Of a stretch of DNA of 64,000 nt, positions 6,929-18,200 are shown one piece after another (position 1 is the stretch's first letter; every line of letters begins with the position of its first letter). The notes beneath the pieces were generated by a model, which did not search any database, had not been told where the DNA came from, and saw nothing but the letters and a program-made list of their open reading frames with translations. Source of the DNA: Oscillospiraceae bacterium. GTDB lineage: Bacteria; Bacillota; Clostridia; Oscillospirales; Ruminococcaceae. The stretch lies in contig JAEELE010000028.1 of the NCBI GenBank assembly GCA_016288755.1, positions 1 through 64,000 of the forward strand, in the 5' to 3' direction. A program made the translations under genes and the position numbers.

Positions 6929-8437
6929 CTACTTTGCATTCAGCACGATGCCGCTGCCGTACAAAAACTGCTGGGTACGCTTCCTTGCCTGCAAAAGGCG
7001 GTCGGCGGCGGTCTCCCAGCCGAGCGACCGGCAGAACGCCTCCGCCTTTGTCAGCAGGGGCAGCATTTTCACCGATTCGACCTCCTCGCAGAGCATCGAG
7101 ACCAGCACGCGCTTGGTCGAATCCAGATTTTTCATGACCGGGTCCTTCGGCGGCTTGCGGAAGGCGGTCAGCTCGGCGGTCGTGACCGTTTCCCCGTTGC
7201 TGTCTGTTTCGGCGCCGTCATAGAAGGTCGCCTGCGTCGCGGTGGTCGTCGTGGTCGTGGTCGTTGTGGTCGTGGTCGTGGAGGTGCCGGTCGTGCCCGC
7301 CTCCGAGATCGCGTGGTCGACCGCGACCTGCGCCGCACGCTTGCCCGGCTCGAACATCGCCGACTGATACACCGTGAACGGCGCCTCGATCACCGTGTAC
7401 GACATGCCGGAGGAGTCGACCGCGGTCAGTCTGAGCACATAGTCGCCCTCCTCGAGCGCGGAAAACACCAGCGCCCGGCTGAAATCGCCGGAGAGATCGA
7501 CATGCTTGGCGCAGGGGTTGACCGTCGCGGTCTGCGCGGTCGGCAGATTGGATTTCGCCTGATAGATCGTGCCGGTCACGCTGCGGATGACCGTGTCGGC
7601 GTAGGCAGTGCCGGAGATCGCAAAGGGCGACCCCTGCTCGAGAATGCCGTAGGGCATCAGCGCGTCCGCAGAGAGATGCACCTCGTGCGTGAAATAGCCC
7701 GGAACATAGCAGACATTGCGGTCGACGGCGGTGCGGATGCCGCTGACGCGACCGCGCCCGGAATACTGCCAGATCGCCGCGGTCTCCGAGAGATCGTGCC
7801 CGGCGGGACTGTAGAGACCGTCCGACGTGTTGAAATAGTTTGCCTCCCAGATCTCATAGCTGTTCTCCTGCAGCATGCTGCGGTCGATGCACTCGGAGAA
7901 GAAGGCGGTGTTTGCATAGACACCGGCGGTGTACCCTGCCTGCTCGATCATCGAGAGGGCTGCCAGCAGCGGCGGCATGAATTCCGACGGCGGCAGATGC
8001 TCCTGCCGGGTGGTCGATTCCAGATCGAGAAAGACCGGGAAATCGAACGACCGCCCGTCGATGCAGTCGAGCAGAAATTCGGCGTCCTGGATGAATTCAG
8101 CTTCAGTTGCGGCATTGGTAAACATGTAGCAGCCGACGGCGAGCCCCGCCGCCTTCGCGCCCTCATAGTTTTCGACAAAGCGCTCGTCGAATTCCCAGTC
8201 GTCGTATGTATGGTTCACCTTGCAGCAGCGGATGATCGCGAAGGTCTCGCCGGCTGCGGCGACCGTCTCCCAGTCGATCTCCGACTGAAACTTGGAAACG
8301 TCGATGCCGGGATACTGCACGGCGGCAGCTGCCTGCGCAGGAATCTGCACGGGCACAGCAGTGTATGCCCCGAGACACTGAAAACCGATGATCAGCGACG
8401 ATGCCAATGCGGTCATTTGCCGCAGCAGCTTGCCCAT
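6929..8437 (-). CDS. Secreted GH25 lysozyme with Thr-rich linker
   Basis: Predicted 502-residue muramidase cleaving the MurNAc-GlcNAc bond of peptidoglycan. Residues 1-36 are a signal peptide. The GH25 domain spans about 42-235, with GIDVSKFQSEIDW (catalytic-type Asp at 46) and FPVFLDLEST carrying the DxE pair. An Ig-like region follows (about 250-365), then a pure threonine run of 13 residues at about 386-400, then a helical C-terminal region of 90 residues. The start ATG at 8437 follows GAGGGG. Promoter at 8473-8501. The Thr run is encoded by a low-complexity tract (7237-7280) prone to slippage. Confidence 0.9.
   Translation of the reverse strand: MGKLLRQMTALASSLIIGFQCLGAYTAVPVQIPAQAAAAVQYPGIDVSKFQSEIDWETVAAAGETFAIIRCCKVNHTYDDWEFDERFVENYEGAKAAGLAVGCYMFTNAATEAEFIQDAEFLLDCIDGRSFDFPVFLDLESTTRQEHLPPSEFMPPLLAALSMIEQAGYTAGVYANTAFFSECIDRSMLQENSYEIWEANYFNTSDGLYSPAGHDLSETAAIWQYSGRGRVSGIRTAVDRNVCYVPGYFTHEVHLSADALMPYGILEQGSPFAISGTAYADTVIRSVTGTIYQAKSNLPTAQTATVNPCAKHVDLSGDFSRALVFSALEEGDYVLRLTAVDSSGMSYTVIEAPFTVYQSAMFEPGKRAAQVAVDHAISEAGTTGTSTTTTTTTTTTTTTATQATFYDGAETDSNGETVTTAELTAFRKPPKDPVMKNLDSTKRVLVSMLCEEVESVKMLPLLTKAEAFCRSLGWETAADRLLQARKRTQQFLYGSGIVLNAK
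7237..7280 (-). repeat. Threonine-codon tandem repeat
   Basis: A run of ACC/ACG/ACA codons encoding consecutive threonines in the lysozyme linker. Such tracts may vary in length between strains and are often O-glycosylated in secreted ruminococcal proteins. Confidence 0.8.
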
Positions 8438-8472
8438 GCAGAACCCCTCCCTTCACAAAAAATATTCTCTTT

Positions 8473-8501
8473 ATTATACCATATTCCGGCAGAAAAAGCA
8501 A
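8473..8501 (-). promoter_or_regulatory. Promoter of the lysozyme unit
   Basis: Minus strand TTGCTT (8496-8501), 17-base spacer, TATAAT (8473-8478), about 35 bases before the GH25 start. Confidence 0.75.
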
Positions 8502-8551
8502 TCAAAATCGCGAAAATTCTTCATTTCCCGCATTTTTAAGGTGTAACCGAA

Positions 8552-8588
8552 CAAAAACACGGGGAGCGGTTTTGCCGTTCCCCGTGTC
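8552..8588 (-). terminator. Terminator after 8592-8999 gene
   Basis: The plus strand shows ACACGGGGAGCGG (8557-8569) and its near-perfect complement at 8575-8587. On the minus strand the stem is followed by TTTTTG. Confidence 0.8.
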
Positions 8589-8591
8589 TGT

Positions 8592-8999
8592 TCAGCGCTT
8601 GCTCCTGCCTGCCCGACCGAGCAGTCTTTGCCGCTTTTCCCGCCACGCCTGCAGCTCTGCGGCGGGCATCAGCGCTTCAATGACCTCCTCCGCGCGCGTC
8701 AGCGAGAGCAGATAGGCATAGCCCTCGGTGATGAACCCGCGGATGAGCTCGCTGATGGAGCTGACCCCGAAATGCCGGAAGGATTCCTCCATTTCGCTGA
8801 CCGGGACCGCCGTGTAGCGCACGAACAGCTCCCAGCCTGCCTTGCAGAGCGTATCCTTTCGCAGCTGCTCTGCGATGCGGACATCCTCCGTGAGCAATCC
8901 TGTCAGGTGCCGCAGCTCGATCACACAGCGCCCGTCATAATACCGCGGGTCACCGGGATCGATCATCCCGCAAACATCCAGCAAATCCACAGCTTCCAT
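8592..8999 (-). CDS. Uncharacterised 135-residue protein
   Basis: Not recognised. Predicted acidic, mostly helical cytosolic protein without membrane segment or signal peptide; it begins MEAVDLLDVCGMIDPGD and ends with a basic tail (REKRQRLLGRAGRSKR). The start at 8999 is chosen because AAAGGAG lies 9 bases upstream; an earlier in-frame codon at 9029 would overlap the lyase stop region. It lies 36 bases downstream of the PL11 lyase gene on the same strand and ends at a terminator, so it is probably the last gene of that unit. Confidence 0.65.
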   Translation of the reverse strand: MEAVDLLDVCGMIDPGDPRYYDGRCVIELRHLTGLLTEDVRIAEQLRKDTLCKAGWELFVRYTAVPVSEMEESFRHFGVSSISELIRGFITEGYAYLLSLTRAEEVIEALMPAAELQAWREKRQRLLGRAGRSKR

Positions 9000-9035
9000 C
9001 ACTTGCCGCTCCTTTCCGGGCGCCTGCACGAAGTA

Positions 9036-12000
9036 TCAGAGCGTCTCAGTGATTCCCGCAAGATACTCCATGATCTTCGTCAGGTCGTCTGTATTGATAT
9101 CGGTGTCGTCGGTGACCTCGGCATTGATCTTGCCCTGTGCCGAGACCGTCACCGCACTGTCCTCTGCGCAGAAGCGCGCCAGCAGCACCGCATCTGCAAC
9201 ATTCACACTGCCGTTCACATCGACGTCGCCGCGCATCGCGGTGATGCCCTCCGGCTCGGTCGCTGTCGTCTCCGGCTCGGTCGGCTGCGGTGCAGAGCCG
9301 TTCTCCTGCACGAACACGGTGTAATTGACCACGCTGACCGAGGTGCCGTTATCACCGAGCGTCACGGTTTCGCCTGCTGCAAACGCCTTCTGATAGACGC
9401 AGAAGGTCACTTCCTTGTCGTTGGTGAGCGTCATGTCGGTCTTTATCCAGTCGGCAAGCCATGCCGGAAACGCATTCTGCACATCGGTGACACGGGTGTC
9501 GAGCGCGACCGAAACGGTGATATCCGTGCTGCCCTCAAAGGTCGCCTGTGTGCCGCTGACGGTCTTGCCGTCGCATGGGGTGACGATCTCCTCGGCGCCC
9601 GCCAGCGCTGCCGGAACGCTGACATAGGTCACGTCGCGGTCGCCGAACACGCGGTCGCCGCTCGCAAGGCTGTCGTCGATCGACCACGCTGCCGCATGCT
9701 CGCGGTCATAGACCAGCAGATTCTGCACAAGCCTGCCGCTGAGCGGTTCGATGACGGTCTCCAGCACCCACTGCTGATTCGCAGAGCCGTCGAGCTCCCA
9801 TTCGATCACATCCGCGCCGGGCTCCTTTGCGCCTGCCGCAACGCCGAGACCGCTGGCGTCGCCGCTGACCTTCGTCGTGATCAGATAGCTGCCGTCGCCG
9901 TTGTCGACAAATTTGAGCATGCACGCATCGGAGCCGTCGTTCGCCCGCAGATCAATGCTTGTGCCGTTGTCGGCGCTGCCGCCGGGAACATCCAGACAGG
10001 CTGCACCGTCGCCCGCTGTGCTGCGGATGAAATAATACCCGCTTCCCGCATCCTCAAGCTGCCAGACGGCTGCATCTGCCTTTTCGGTCTGGATGACATT
10101 TGTGCCGTTTTCCGCCGCAAGATAGAGCCCGCTGTTGACATTGCGGATCATGTATTTTTCGCTTGTATTGACCGAAGCGCCGGTCTTCACGGCCGGATTG
10201 CCGCCGTTGACGACCACGTCCGGGCGTGCGGGCAGCGGCTGATCGGAGCCGAGATAGAAGCTCGGGTGCGGCGGCTGGTTGTAGCAGGTCTGCTCCGCCG
10301 AGACCTGCATGCGGTACTGCGGATCGTGCATCAGTGTGGTCACGCGGTACTGCGTCTCATAGGTCGTGCAGAAGATGCGGATGGACTTTGCATCTGCGGC
10401 ACGGACGATCAGCTCCTCGCGCCAGTCGCCGAAGATATCGGCAGAGAGGCAGGGCGTGCCCTTTGTCGTGTTGCAGGTGTAATAGCCGTCCGTCGAGAGG
10501 ATCGTGTCGAGCGTGCCCTTCTCGTTCATCTTGGCAATGGTCGCGGGCGAATCGGTGTAGCCGTCGAGGATTTCGCGCTCAAGGTCGCCGTCCCAGTAGC
10601 TCAGGAAGTTGATTGCCGGGCGGCGGCAGGAGAGCACGGTGCCGGAGGCGTTCACAACAGGTGTCGAGTTGTCCGAGAGCTTGTTGCCCCAGAGCTCTGC
10701 GCCGGGATTGCCCGCCCAGATATTGTCGGCACAGCATCTGCCTGTGTCGCCGGAGCCGTCCTGATGATAGAGCTTTTTGCCGGTGTCGCAGTCGATCAGC
10801 GTCACGCCGTAGGGCTTATCCTCATGGCAGATCCAAGCCTCGATGCCGGGGTTGGAGGGGTCGAGATCGCCGACGTGCATCGCATCGCCGTGCCCCTGAT
10901 TCGTGCACCACTTGACCGTGCCGTTGTCGTCGATGCAGGTCGAGCCGGTGATGATCTCCTGCCTGCCGTCGCCGTCGACATCCGCGGGCATGGAATTGTG
11001 GTTGCCGTCGCCGTAGCCCAAAGACGAGGAGCTTGTGCCGGTGTCGAACATCCAGAGCTTTTTCAGCTTCTTGTTTTCAACGGAATACGCCGTCGCGGTC
11101 ATTCTGCCGTAGTAGCCGCGCCCTGTCACGACACTCGGATGCACGCCGTCGAGATAGGCGACCGTGCCCCAGAAGCGGTCGACGCGGTTGGTCTTGTCGC
11201 TGGATTTGCCCCATGCGGTCGTCGTGCCGCGCCCGGGCTCATAGTCGACCGTATCGAGCGCCGCGCCGGTCTCGCCGTCAAAGAGCGTGTAATACTCCGG
11301 TCCGGTGATGATGAAGCCGCTGGAATTGCGGTAATCCTTCGAGGCGTCGCCGATGACCCTGCCGGTGCCGTCGGTCGTGCCGTCGGCGGTCTTGCAGGTC
11401 ATCTCCGCCTTGCCGTCCAAGTCGAAATCGGCGACAAAGAACTGCGTGTAATGCGCACCGGCGCGGATGTTGACGCCGAGATTGATGCGCCAGAGCCGCT
11501 TGCCGTCGAGGCGGTAGCAGTCGATGTACACGGGGTCGGTCTTGCCCGACTGGGAATTGTCCTTCGAGTTGGAGGGGTCCCATTTCAGGAAAATCTCATA
11601 GACGCCGTCGCCGTCCACGTCGCCGACCGAGCAGTCGTTCGGGGTGTAGCCCGAGCCCGGCGGCGAGGTCGGAATGTCGAAATATGCCCCGCCGGAGGTG
11701 AGCCTGCAGGTGTCCGAGGTCAGGATGCGGCTGCCCGAGACGCAGTCCACACGGTAGACCGAGGAGGCGCTGCCGCTCTTGTCGAGAAAGCAGGTCGCGC
11801 CGTCAGTGCCGCTCTCGTAGATCACGGTGTCGTCGCGGTAGAGCCTGAATTCCGCGGTGTCGCTGTCGCTCGCGAGCCAGCGCCATGTGACGAGCATGCC
11901 CGAGCCGGTCTTGACCGCGGAAATGCCTCTGTCCAGATACTCGACGTACTGTCCGCCCGAGGCTGCCCTTGCGGTCTGCGCGGGTGCCCTGCCGACGGAG

Positions 12001-12065
12001 ACGCCCGTCAGCGCCAGCACGCACGCGGAGACCGCTGCTGTGAGTCTGTGCTTTTCTGTTTTCAT
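9036..12065 (-). CDS. Rhamnogalacturonan lyase (PL11) with ricin-like and dockerin modules
   Basis: Predicted 1009-residue secreted pectinase that cleaves the rhamnogalacturonan I backbone by beta-elimination. A signal peptide (about 1-35) is followed by a PL11 catalytic beta-propeller (about 38-620): YVEYLDRGISAV, repeated D-x-DGDG calcium-type loops such as VGDVDGDGVYEIFLKWDP, and NIRAGAHYTQFFVADFDLDG. A ricin-B/CBM13-like module (about 635-780) contains NVNSGLYLAAENG and QQWVLE. An unknown module follows, then a type I dockerin (about 943-1005) with two repeats, the first GDVDVNGSVNVADAVLLARF. The dockerin implies attachment to a cohesin scaffold. Preceded by GGGGAG and its own promoter. 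Confidence 0.92.
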   Translation of the reverse strand: MKTEKHRLTAAVSACVLALTGVSVGRAPAQTARAASGGQYVEYLDRGISAVKTGSGMLVTWRWLASDSDTAEFRLYRDDTVIYESGTDGATCFLDKSGSASSVYRVDCVSGSRILTSDTCRLTSGGAYFDIPTSPPGSGYTPNDCSVGDVDGDGVYEIFLKWDPSNSKDNSQSGKTDPVYIDCYRLDGKRLWRINLGVNIRAGAHYTQFFVADFDLDGKAEMTCKTADGTTDGTGRVIGDASKDYRNSSGFIITGPEYYTLFDGETGAALDTVDYEPGRGTTTAWGKSSDKTNRVDRFWGTVAYLDGVHPSVVTGRGYYGRMTATAYSVENKKLKKLWMFDTGTSSSSLGYGDGNHNSMPADVDGDGRQEIITGSTCIDDNGTVKWCTNQGHGDAMHVGDLDPSNPGIEAWICHEDKPYGVTLIDCDTGKKLYHQDGSGDTGRCCADNIWAGNPGAELWGNKLSDNSTPVVNASGTVLSCRRPAINFLSYWDGDLEREILDGYTDSPATIAKMNEKGTLDTILSTDGYYTCNTTKGTPCLSADIFGDWREELIVRAADAKSIRIFCTTYETQYRVTTLMHDPQYRMQVSAEQTCYNQPPHPSFYLGSDQPLPARPDVVVNGGNPAVKTGASVNTSEKYMIRNVNSGLYLAAENGTNVIQTEKADAAVWQLEDAGSGYYFIRSTAGDGAACLDVPGGSADNGTSIDLRANDGSDACMLKFVDNGDGSYLITTKVSGDASGLGVAAGAKEPGADVIEWELDGSANQQWVLETVIEPLSGRLVQNLLVYDREHAAAWSIDDSLASGDRVFGDRDVTYVSVPAALAGAEEIVTPCDGKTVSGTQATFEGSTDITVSVALDTRVTDVQNAFPAWLADWIKTDMTLTNDKEVTFCVYQKAFAAGETVTLGDNGTSVSVVNYTVFVQENGSAPQPTEPETTATEPEGITAMRGDVDVNGSVNVADAVLLARFCAEDSAVTVSAQGKINAEVTDDTDINTDDLTKIMEYLAGITETL

Positions 12066-12136
12066 GTTCTTCTCCCCATCAATAGAAGCTGTTTGCCGCT
12101 GACGTCAGTGCGGCTTTTTCTTTTTCCGTCTATTTC

Positions 12137-12165
12137 ATTATAATCAGATTGCTGTGCGGCTACAA
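12137..12165 (-). promoter_or_regulatory. Promoter of the PL11 lyase
   Basis: Minus strand TTGTAG (12160-12165), 17-base spacer, TATAAT (12137-12142). The remaining gap 12066-12270 holds only this promoter, the RBS and the subtilase terminator. Confidence 0.7.
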
Positions 12166-12220
12166 TGGCATATTGTCTCCCGTTTGTAGCTTTTTCTCAT
12201 CTGTTTCGCAGGGATATGAC

Positions 12221-12253
12221 AAAACCGGACACTGCCGTTTGACAGTGTCCGGT
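12221..12253 (-). terminator. Terminator of the giant subtilase gene
   Basis: Perfect 11-base arms ACCGGACACTG (12224-12234) and CAGTGTCCGGT (12243-12253), followed on the minus strand by TTTT. Confidence 0.85.
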
Positions 12254-12270
12254 TCGGACCGGATTTGCGT

Positions 12271-15200
12271 TCAGGCGTTTGCCGCCTTGAGAATCGCTCG
12301 CACATCGGACAGATCAATGACGCCGTCCGAATTCATGTCTGCCGCTTCGACGGCAGCGCCCCGCAGCACCATGCCCTCGCCCTCGGCAATCAGCCGCTGC
12401 AGCGTCAGCGCATCGTGGCGGTCGACCTTGCCGTCTCCGGTGACGTCGCCCTTTTCGGCGTTCTCCGGGTACAGCGACGCGAAGGTGAAGCCATCGGGCT
12501 CCAGCCAGTTTTCCTGCGCGATGCCGCCCGGCGTGCAGTAGAAGGTCATTGTGTCCCTGACCTCCTCCTTCAGACCTTCTGTCATGCCGAGCACATAAGC
12601 GGAAATGCCCGTCTCCGGATCGGTGACCTCGTCGCGGATGCAGACACCGACCAGACCGTACAGAATGAAGTCCACCTCGGCAATGCCGTCGTGGATATAG
12701 TAGCTCACGCCGTATTCCTCGTCAAACCAATAGGCGTCCGGCGCGGTCATCGACACGCTGACTTCATACTCCTCATAGTCCTCATAAGCGTTCTCGAGCC
12801 AGTCGGTGAAGACCACGACATAGCAGCTGTCTGAGGTCTTCATCTCAAGCGAACGCTCATGGCGGCTGCGCACATTCCCCTCGCTGTCATAGATAAACGC
12901 GGTCACGCCGTTGTTCGGCAGGCTGAAATAGTAGGTGCCGTTGGAGGGCGCGGAGAAGGTGAACATCGCAGCTGTGCCGGGAAGCCCGCGCTCAAGGGAG
13001 ACAGTCTCGTCGAGCGTCAGCGTCTCGACTTGCTCCACCTCGTCGCGCCAGAACAGACCCACATCGCCCGGACAGATGTAGTACGGAAGCACCTGCTCGC
13101 CGACAAATCTGCCGATGCCGCGCAGGCAGATCTCCGCTCTGCCGTAATGCATGTTGCCGCCGACGTAGATCACCTCGTAGTCTTTGCCCTCCTCGAGCTC
13201 ATCGCCGTGATAGCTCATGGTGTAATCGGGCACTGCGCCCGCAGAGTCGAAGGGGATGATCTTCTCATACTCCGAATCGCAGAGGTACAGGTCTTCGTAT
13301 TCGGACTTGACCTCGAAGTGAATGGTGCCGGTCTGCGACGGGCTCCGGAAGGAAACCGTCACGACATAAGTCCTGTTCGCCAGCAGCCCGGGCTCAAAGC
13401 AGAGATACCCGACGCCATTGAGAGAATCGACACTCTGGCTGCCGCTGAATATATTGAACTGTTTGTTGAGAATGGTGTCGCTGACAATACAGCAGCCCTG
13501 ACATTTGGGTGTCCAGCGGTAGATGAGCGTCTGACCGGGCTCCGTGATCTCCGCGGTGTATTTCCCATCCGTCAGCTCCGGCAGCTCGTTCAGATCATTC
13601 GGAAGAATGCTGAAATAGAACACCTTTTCGCCGTAATAATGATCGATGCCGATGATCTTGACCGCATAGACGCCGACCTCGATCATCTCCGGGTTTTCCT
13701 CGATCACATAATCGACGTTTTCCTGCAGCGGCTGTTCCCAGTAGGAAACCGTGATCTGCGGGGTGAGCGGGCTGCCGGTGTAATACGCATTTTCGACTTC
13801 CACGTCGCACACCGCGATGTGGGTGCGCTCGCGCACAAGCTCCAGCACAAAGGTCCGTTCGAGCGGCTCCTCCTGCCGGATCATGAGCGAGTAGCTGTCA
13901 TTCTCCAGCGAAACATCCTGATTTTCCTGATCAAGATACCACGACTTTTCCTGCCACAACGAATAGATTTCGGCGGAATAGGCGGTTTCTATACCGTCCG
14001 TCGGACGCAGCCGGATATCGGCGTAATCACTCACATCGAACCGGAATCCGGTCTCGGTATCCGCCACCGTAAACTCCTCACCGAACTCGATCTGATTCGG
14101 GAGATCATCGGAGCCGTCCGAGACCCAATACTCCGCGTAATATCTGCCGACATATACGCCGAGACCGCTGATAATGCACAGATGCCTGCCGCTGGACAGC
14201 CCGCCGATGAACTGCAGCGTATAATCCGGACCCTCCTGCAGAGAATCATCGTTTTCCCAGACGGAAACCAACGGGTAGGCTCCTTCTTCGGGATCGACCG
14301 TGTTGGCGCACATGACATCAAGCTCCGACATATGCGTGCGGCCGGAGGACACACAGAGGTCCACGCCGATATCCAGATTCATGTAGTAGCCGCGCAGCTC
14401 GACCGTGTAGCTCTCGCCTGCCGTGAGCTCTGTTGTCAGCGCGGACAGACCGTAGCAGCGGTCATCGTTGAATGCGACCTCGTCGCCGTCCGCGTCCAGG
14501 ATTGTCAGCGTGGTGTCGAGACAGCAGTCCGTCAGCGATGTGGAATAGGTGTCTGTTTCAATCATATCCGTGATCATCGAATCCGGGAAATCGGTATAGA
14601 ACACATAGCTGCCGGAGGCCTGCGGCGTGAAGCAGTAGGAATAGGTGCAGTGGTCGATCGTGTCGATATGGATGCGGCTGCCGTCGTTCAGGACGCCGAA
14701 CAGCTCATACGGAAGGAAGACCGTGCCGCGCACGCTGCCGATGCCCTGCACAACGACCAGCATGGTGCCGATGATATCGTTGTGCAGATAGTTGATCTTA
14801 TAATCGACCCCCTCGGTGAGCTCCGGCTCGCAGACGATCTTCGGCTCGGCAGGCGTGCCGTCAAACGGCTGACCGGCTTCGACGGTTCCGATCTCATAGT
14901 CGCCGAGCAGCGACACACCGCGGCTGACATACAGCGTGGTGCTCGCCTCGGTCAGACCGAATGAGCCGACCGAGATCACATAGTGCCCGCCCTTTTTCAG
15001 CGTGACAGTCACGCCGGAGAGCTGCGAGCAGTTGAGCCCGCCCGAGCTGTCGAGCTCGGTGCTTTCGCCGTTTTCCCGGTCATAGACAACCACATAGGCA
15101 TGGACCGACCACGCATTCTCGTTGCAGATGCCGCGTGCGATCTGTTCGTCGAGCCATTCGGGCGTGTAGTCCAGATAGAACGTGTAGTCGCCGTCCTCCT

Positions 15201-18200
15201 CCGCAATAAAATGCATCTCCGCGAAGCCGCCCGCCAGAACGCCGAGCTCAACGGGATTCTCCTCGGTGATCACGCCGTTGATCTGATAGCTGAGGTACGC
15301 AGAGCCGCAGTATCTGCCGATGCCTGCAATGATCGCGTAGCCGGTGCCGACGTGATCGCAGCGGGAATAGCAGACGATGTAGTCCTCGCCCTCGGTCATC
15401 GGGACCATTTCATCAAGCGCTTCGTTGTAATACCGCACATTCTGCACATTCGGCGTGATCGGCTCGCCCGCGAACAGGTAGGAATTCTCCTCGGCGCCCT
15501 CGAGATCGCCGAAGATCGAGTAGTTGCCGACCGTCGTCAGCGATTCTGCACTGCTGTCTGTGATGCGGAATACGCTGAGCCCGGCGCACTCTGCCGCCAT
15601 ATCTTCGGGGTCGTCGATGTAGCGCGACAGGAAGAGCAGATAATTCTGCCCCGCCATCGCGTAGAACGGGACGATCTCACTGTCGCTGTCCGAGACGTCC
15701 TGATAGATATTCGTGCCGTCCGAGCCGCGGATCATGAGCTCGCAGGCGCCGCGCGTGATCAGGAACCGGTACATGCCGGTCTTCTCCGGGCAGAACAGAT
15801 ACGACGCATCCAGACTGAAGGACGAACCGTCCTCCGGGCGCTGCGTGTTCGCGCAGCGCGCATCCCAGTCCACAATGCAGAGCTCGTCAGTGCCGACGAC
15901 GCCGTCCGTCTTGTAATCGAGCGGCTCGACCGTGACTTCAAACAGCTCAGAGCTCAGCACGTTGTCGCCCTCCATCAGCTCCGCACGGTAGGTGAAGAAA
16001 CCCTCATTTGCAGTGCTTGCATAGAGCACACCGGTGCTGTCATCCTGCACCACATTGCCCGCATCATCGGACCAGCGCACATGCAGGTCGCCGAAGCCCA
16101 GCGGGATCGCATACAGCGCACAGTCATCGTACTGATCTGTGTATACAGAACGCTGCACCGCGCCGAGCGAAGGGATCGTCTGATATTCGATCTCTGCATC
16201 CGCCGCAAACGCCGCAAGCGGAGAATCCGCAGGACCTGCGAGCAGCTCGGCATATTCGATGCAGAGCGGCTCTGCCTTCTCAAGGCTGCCGCCGACAGCC
16301 AGAATATTCACGGCCTCCGCTGCACCGCGCTCGATCGACACGAGATTCTCAAAGATCAGCGCCTTGACGCCGCAGTAGCTGAATGTGTTCCTCCGCAGCT
16401 CCGTCACCGCCGGGAAGGACAGCGACGGACCGTAAACGCCCCGAAATGCGTCGGGACGGATCGTCTGCAGGGAATCGAACACGACCGGCGTGACGAAGGT
16501 GATGCCGAACAGTGCACAGCTGCCGATATCGGTCACCTTCGAGAAGTCGATCTCCAGCAGGATCGGTGCATCGCCGTAGTGCTCCAGCGCGCTCTTGCCG
16601 ATGACGGTCACACCGGGCGCCGTCAGCCTGCGCAGCCCGTCTGCATACTGAAACACACCGTCGGGCAGTGCGGTGATCTGCGCGGGAAGCGTGATCTCAC
16701 CGACATTCGTTTTGGCAAACGCATAAGCGCCGAGCTCGCTCAGGGAGGAGAGATCGAGCACATTCGGCAGCGCAGCCGAATCAAAGGCATGCGCGCCGAT
16801 CGTCTCATAGCGGTCAAAATGGAACATCTGCTCAGCGGAGGAGTCCGAAATGCCGAAGCAGTCGGCAAAGGCGTAGTCGCCGATCTCCTTGACCCCCTGC
16901 ATCTCCAGATAGGTCATCAGCGTGCAGCCGCGGAATGCCTGCGCCGGGATCGCCTCGATCTCCGGCGAAAGACCGGATGCGAGCATCCGGAACTCACTGC
17001 AGCCGCGGAAGGCACCTGCACCGAGATGCTCAAGCGGTTTCGCATTCAGCGTGTAGAGCGAGCTGCAGCCCAAGAAGGCTTCCTCGCCGATCGCGCTGAC
17101 GTTCTCCGCTTCGATGTAGCTCAGATTCTCGCAGTGATAGAATGCACGGTCGCCGATCTCCGTCACGGACGACGGAATGATGATCGACTGCAGTCTCGAA
17201 TTGTTTGCAAACGCACCGCTGCCGATCGCCCTCAGCGAGCCGTCAGGGAAGTGATTTATGAGATTGACCGCGTCCATCACGCCGAGATAGGAGACCAGAA
17301 CGCCGTCCTCCACGACAAAGGGGTTCTCGACCTCCATATTGTTGATCCGGTACGTCGCTGACGAAATGCGGCTGACCGCATCGCCCGAGACCGCCAGCGC
17401 CTTGATCACCATGGATTTGCTGACCGTGATCGGTCCGCTGTATTGCTCCGAGGTCGCCGGATCGGGGTCAGAGCCGTCCGTCGTGTAGTAGATCACCGAC
17501 GCAGGACCTTCGGTGACGGTGCAGCTCAGCGTCACATCGGTCGGCTCGGAATAGTCATCTCCCGGCGGCGAAAAGCGCGGCGACGGACAATACTGCGCAT
17601 CAAAGCGCATGTCTGCCAGCGAGATTTCGCCCCAGCCAAAGCTCTCGTCAAAGCCGGGCTCGCCGATATCGACTGCAGCGGCACGCAGCAGATCATAGAC
17701 CTCCGCAGTCGTCAGCGTCGGGTCATAGGAGAGCAGGTCCGCCACGGCAGCCGCCGCAAACGGCGTCGCCATGCTGGTGCCGTCCCATTCCTCGGTCGCG
17801 GTCGGCGAGGTGTTGACACTGCTGTTGATATTGACACCCGGTGCGGCGAAGTCAATGCCCGCGCCGAAATTGCTGAAATCGGCAAGATTATGGGAGGAAT
17901 CGATCGCGGAGATCGTGATGACGCTCTCCACATGTGCCGGGTGGTGATATTTGGCATCCTGCGTATCATTGCCTGCGGCAACACAGCAGGGAATGTCCTT
18001 CTCTGCCATCGCGGCGGCAGCCTCGCTCAACAGCGGAGACTCGCCCTCGCCGCCGAGGCTCATGCTGATCACGTCGACATCCTGCTCGACGGCATACATC
18101 ATGCCGCAGTAGACCTCGAGCGTTGAGCCGAAGCCCTCATCGCTCAGCACCTTGACCGGCAGAATTTTGACGTTTTCCGGCGTAGACGATACGATGATGC

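Noticed and set aside
7237..7280. Short tandem repeat considered as a CRISPR or intergenic repeat.
   Set aside because: It lies in frame inside the lysozyme gene and encodes the threonine linker.
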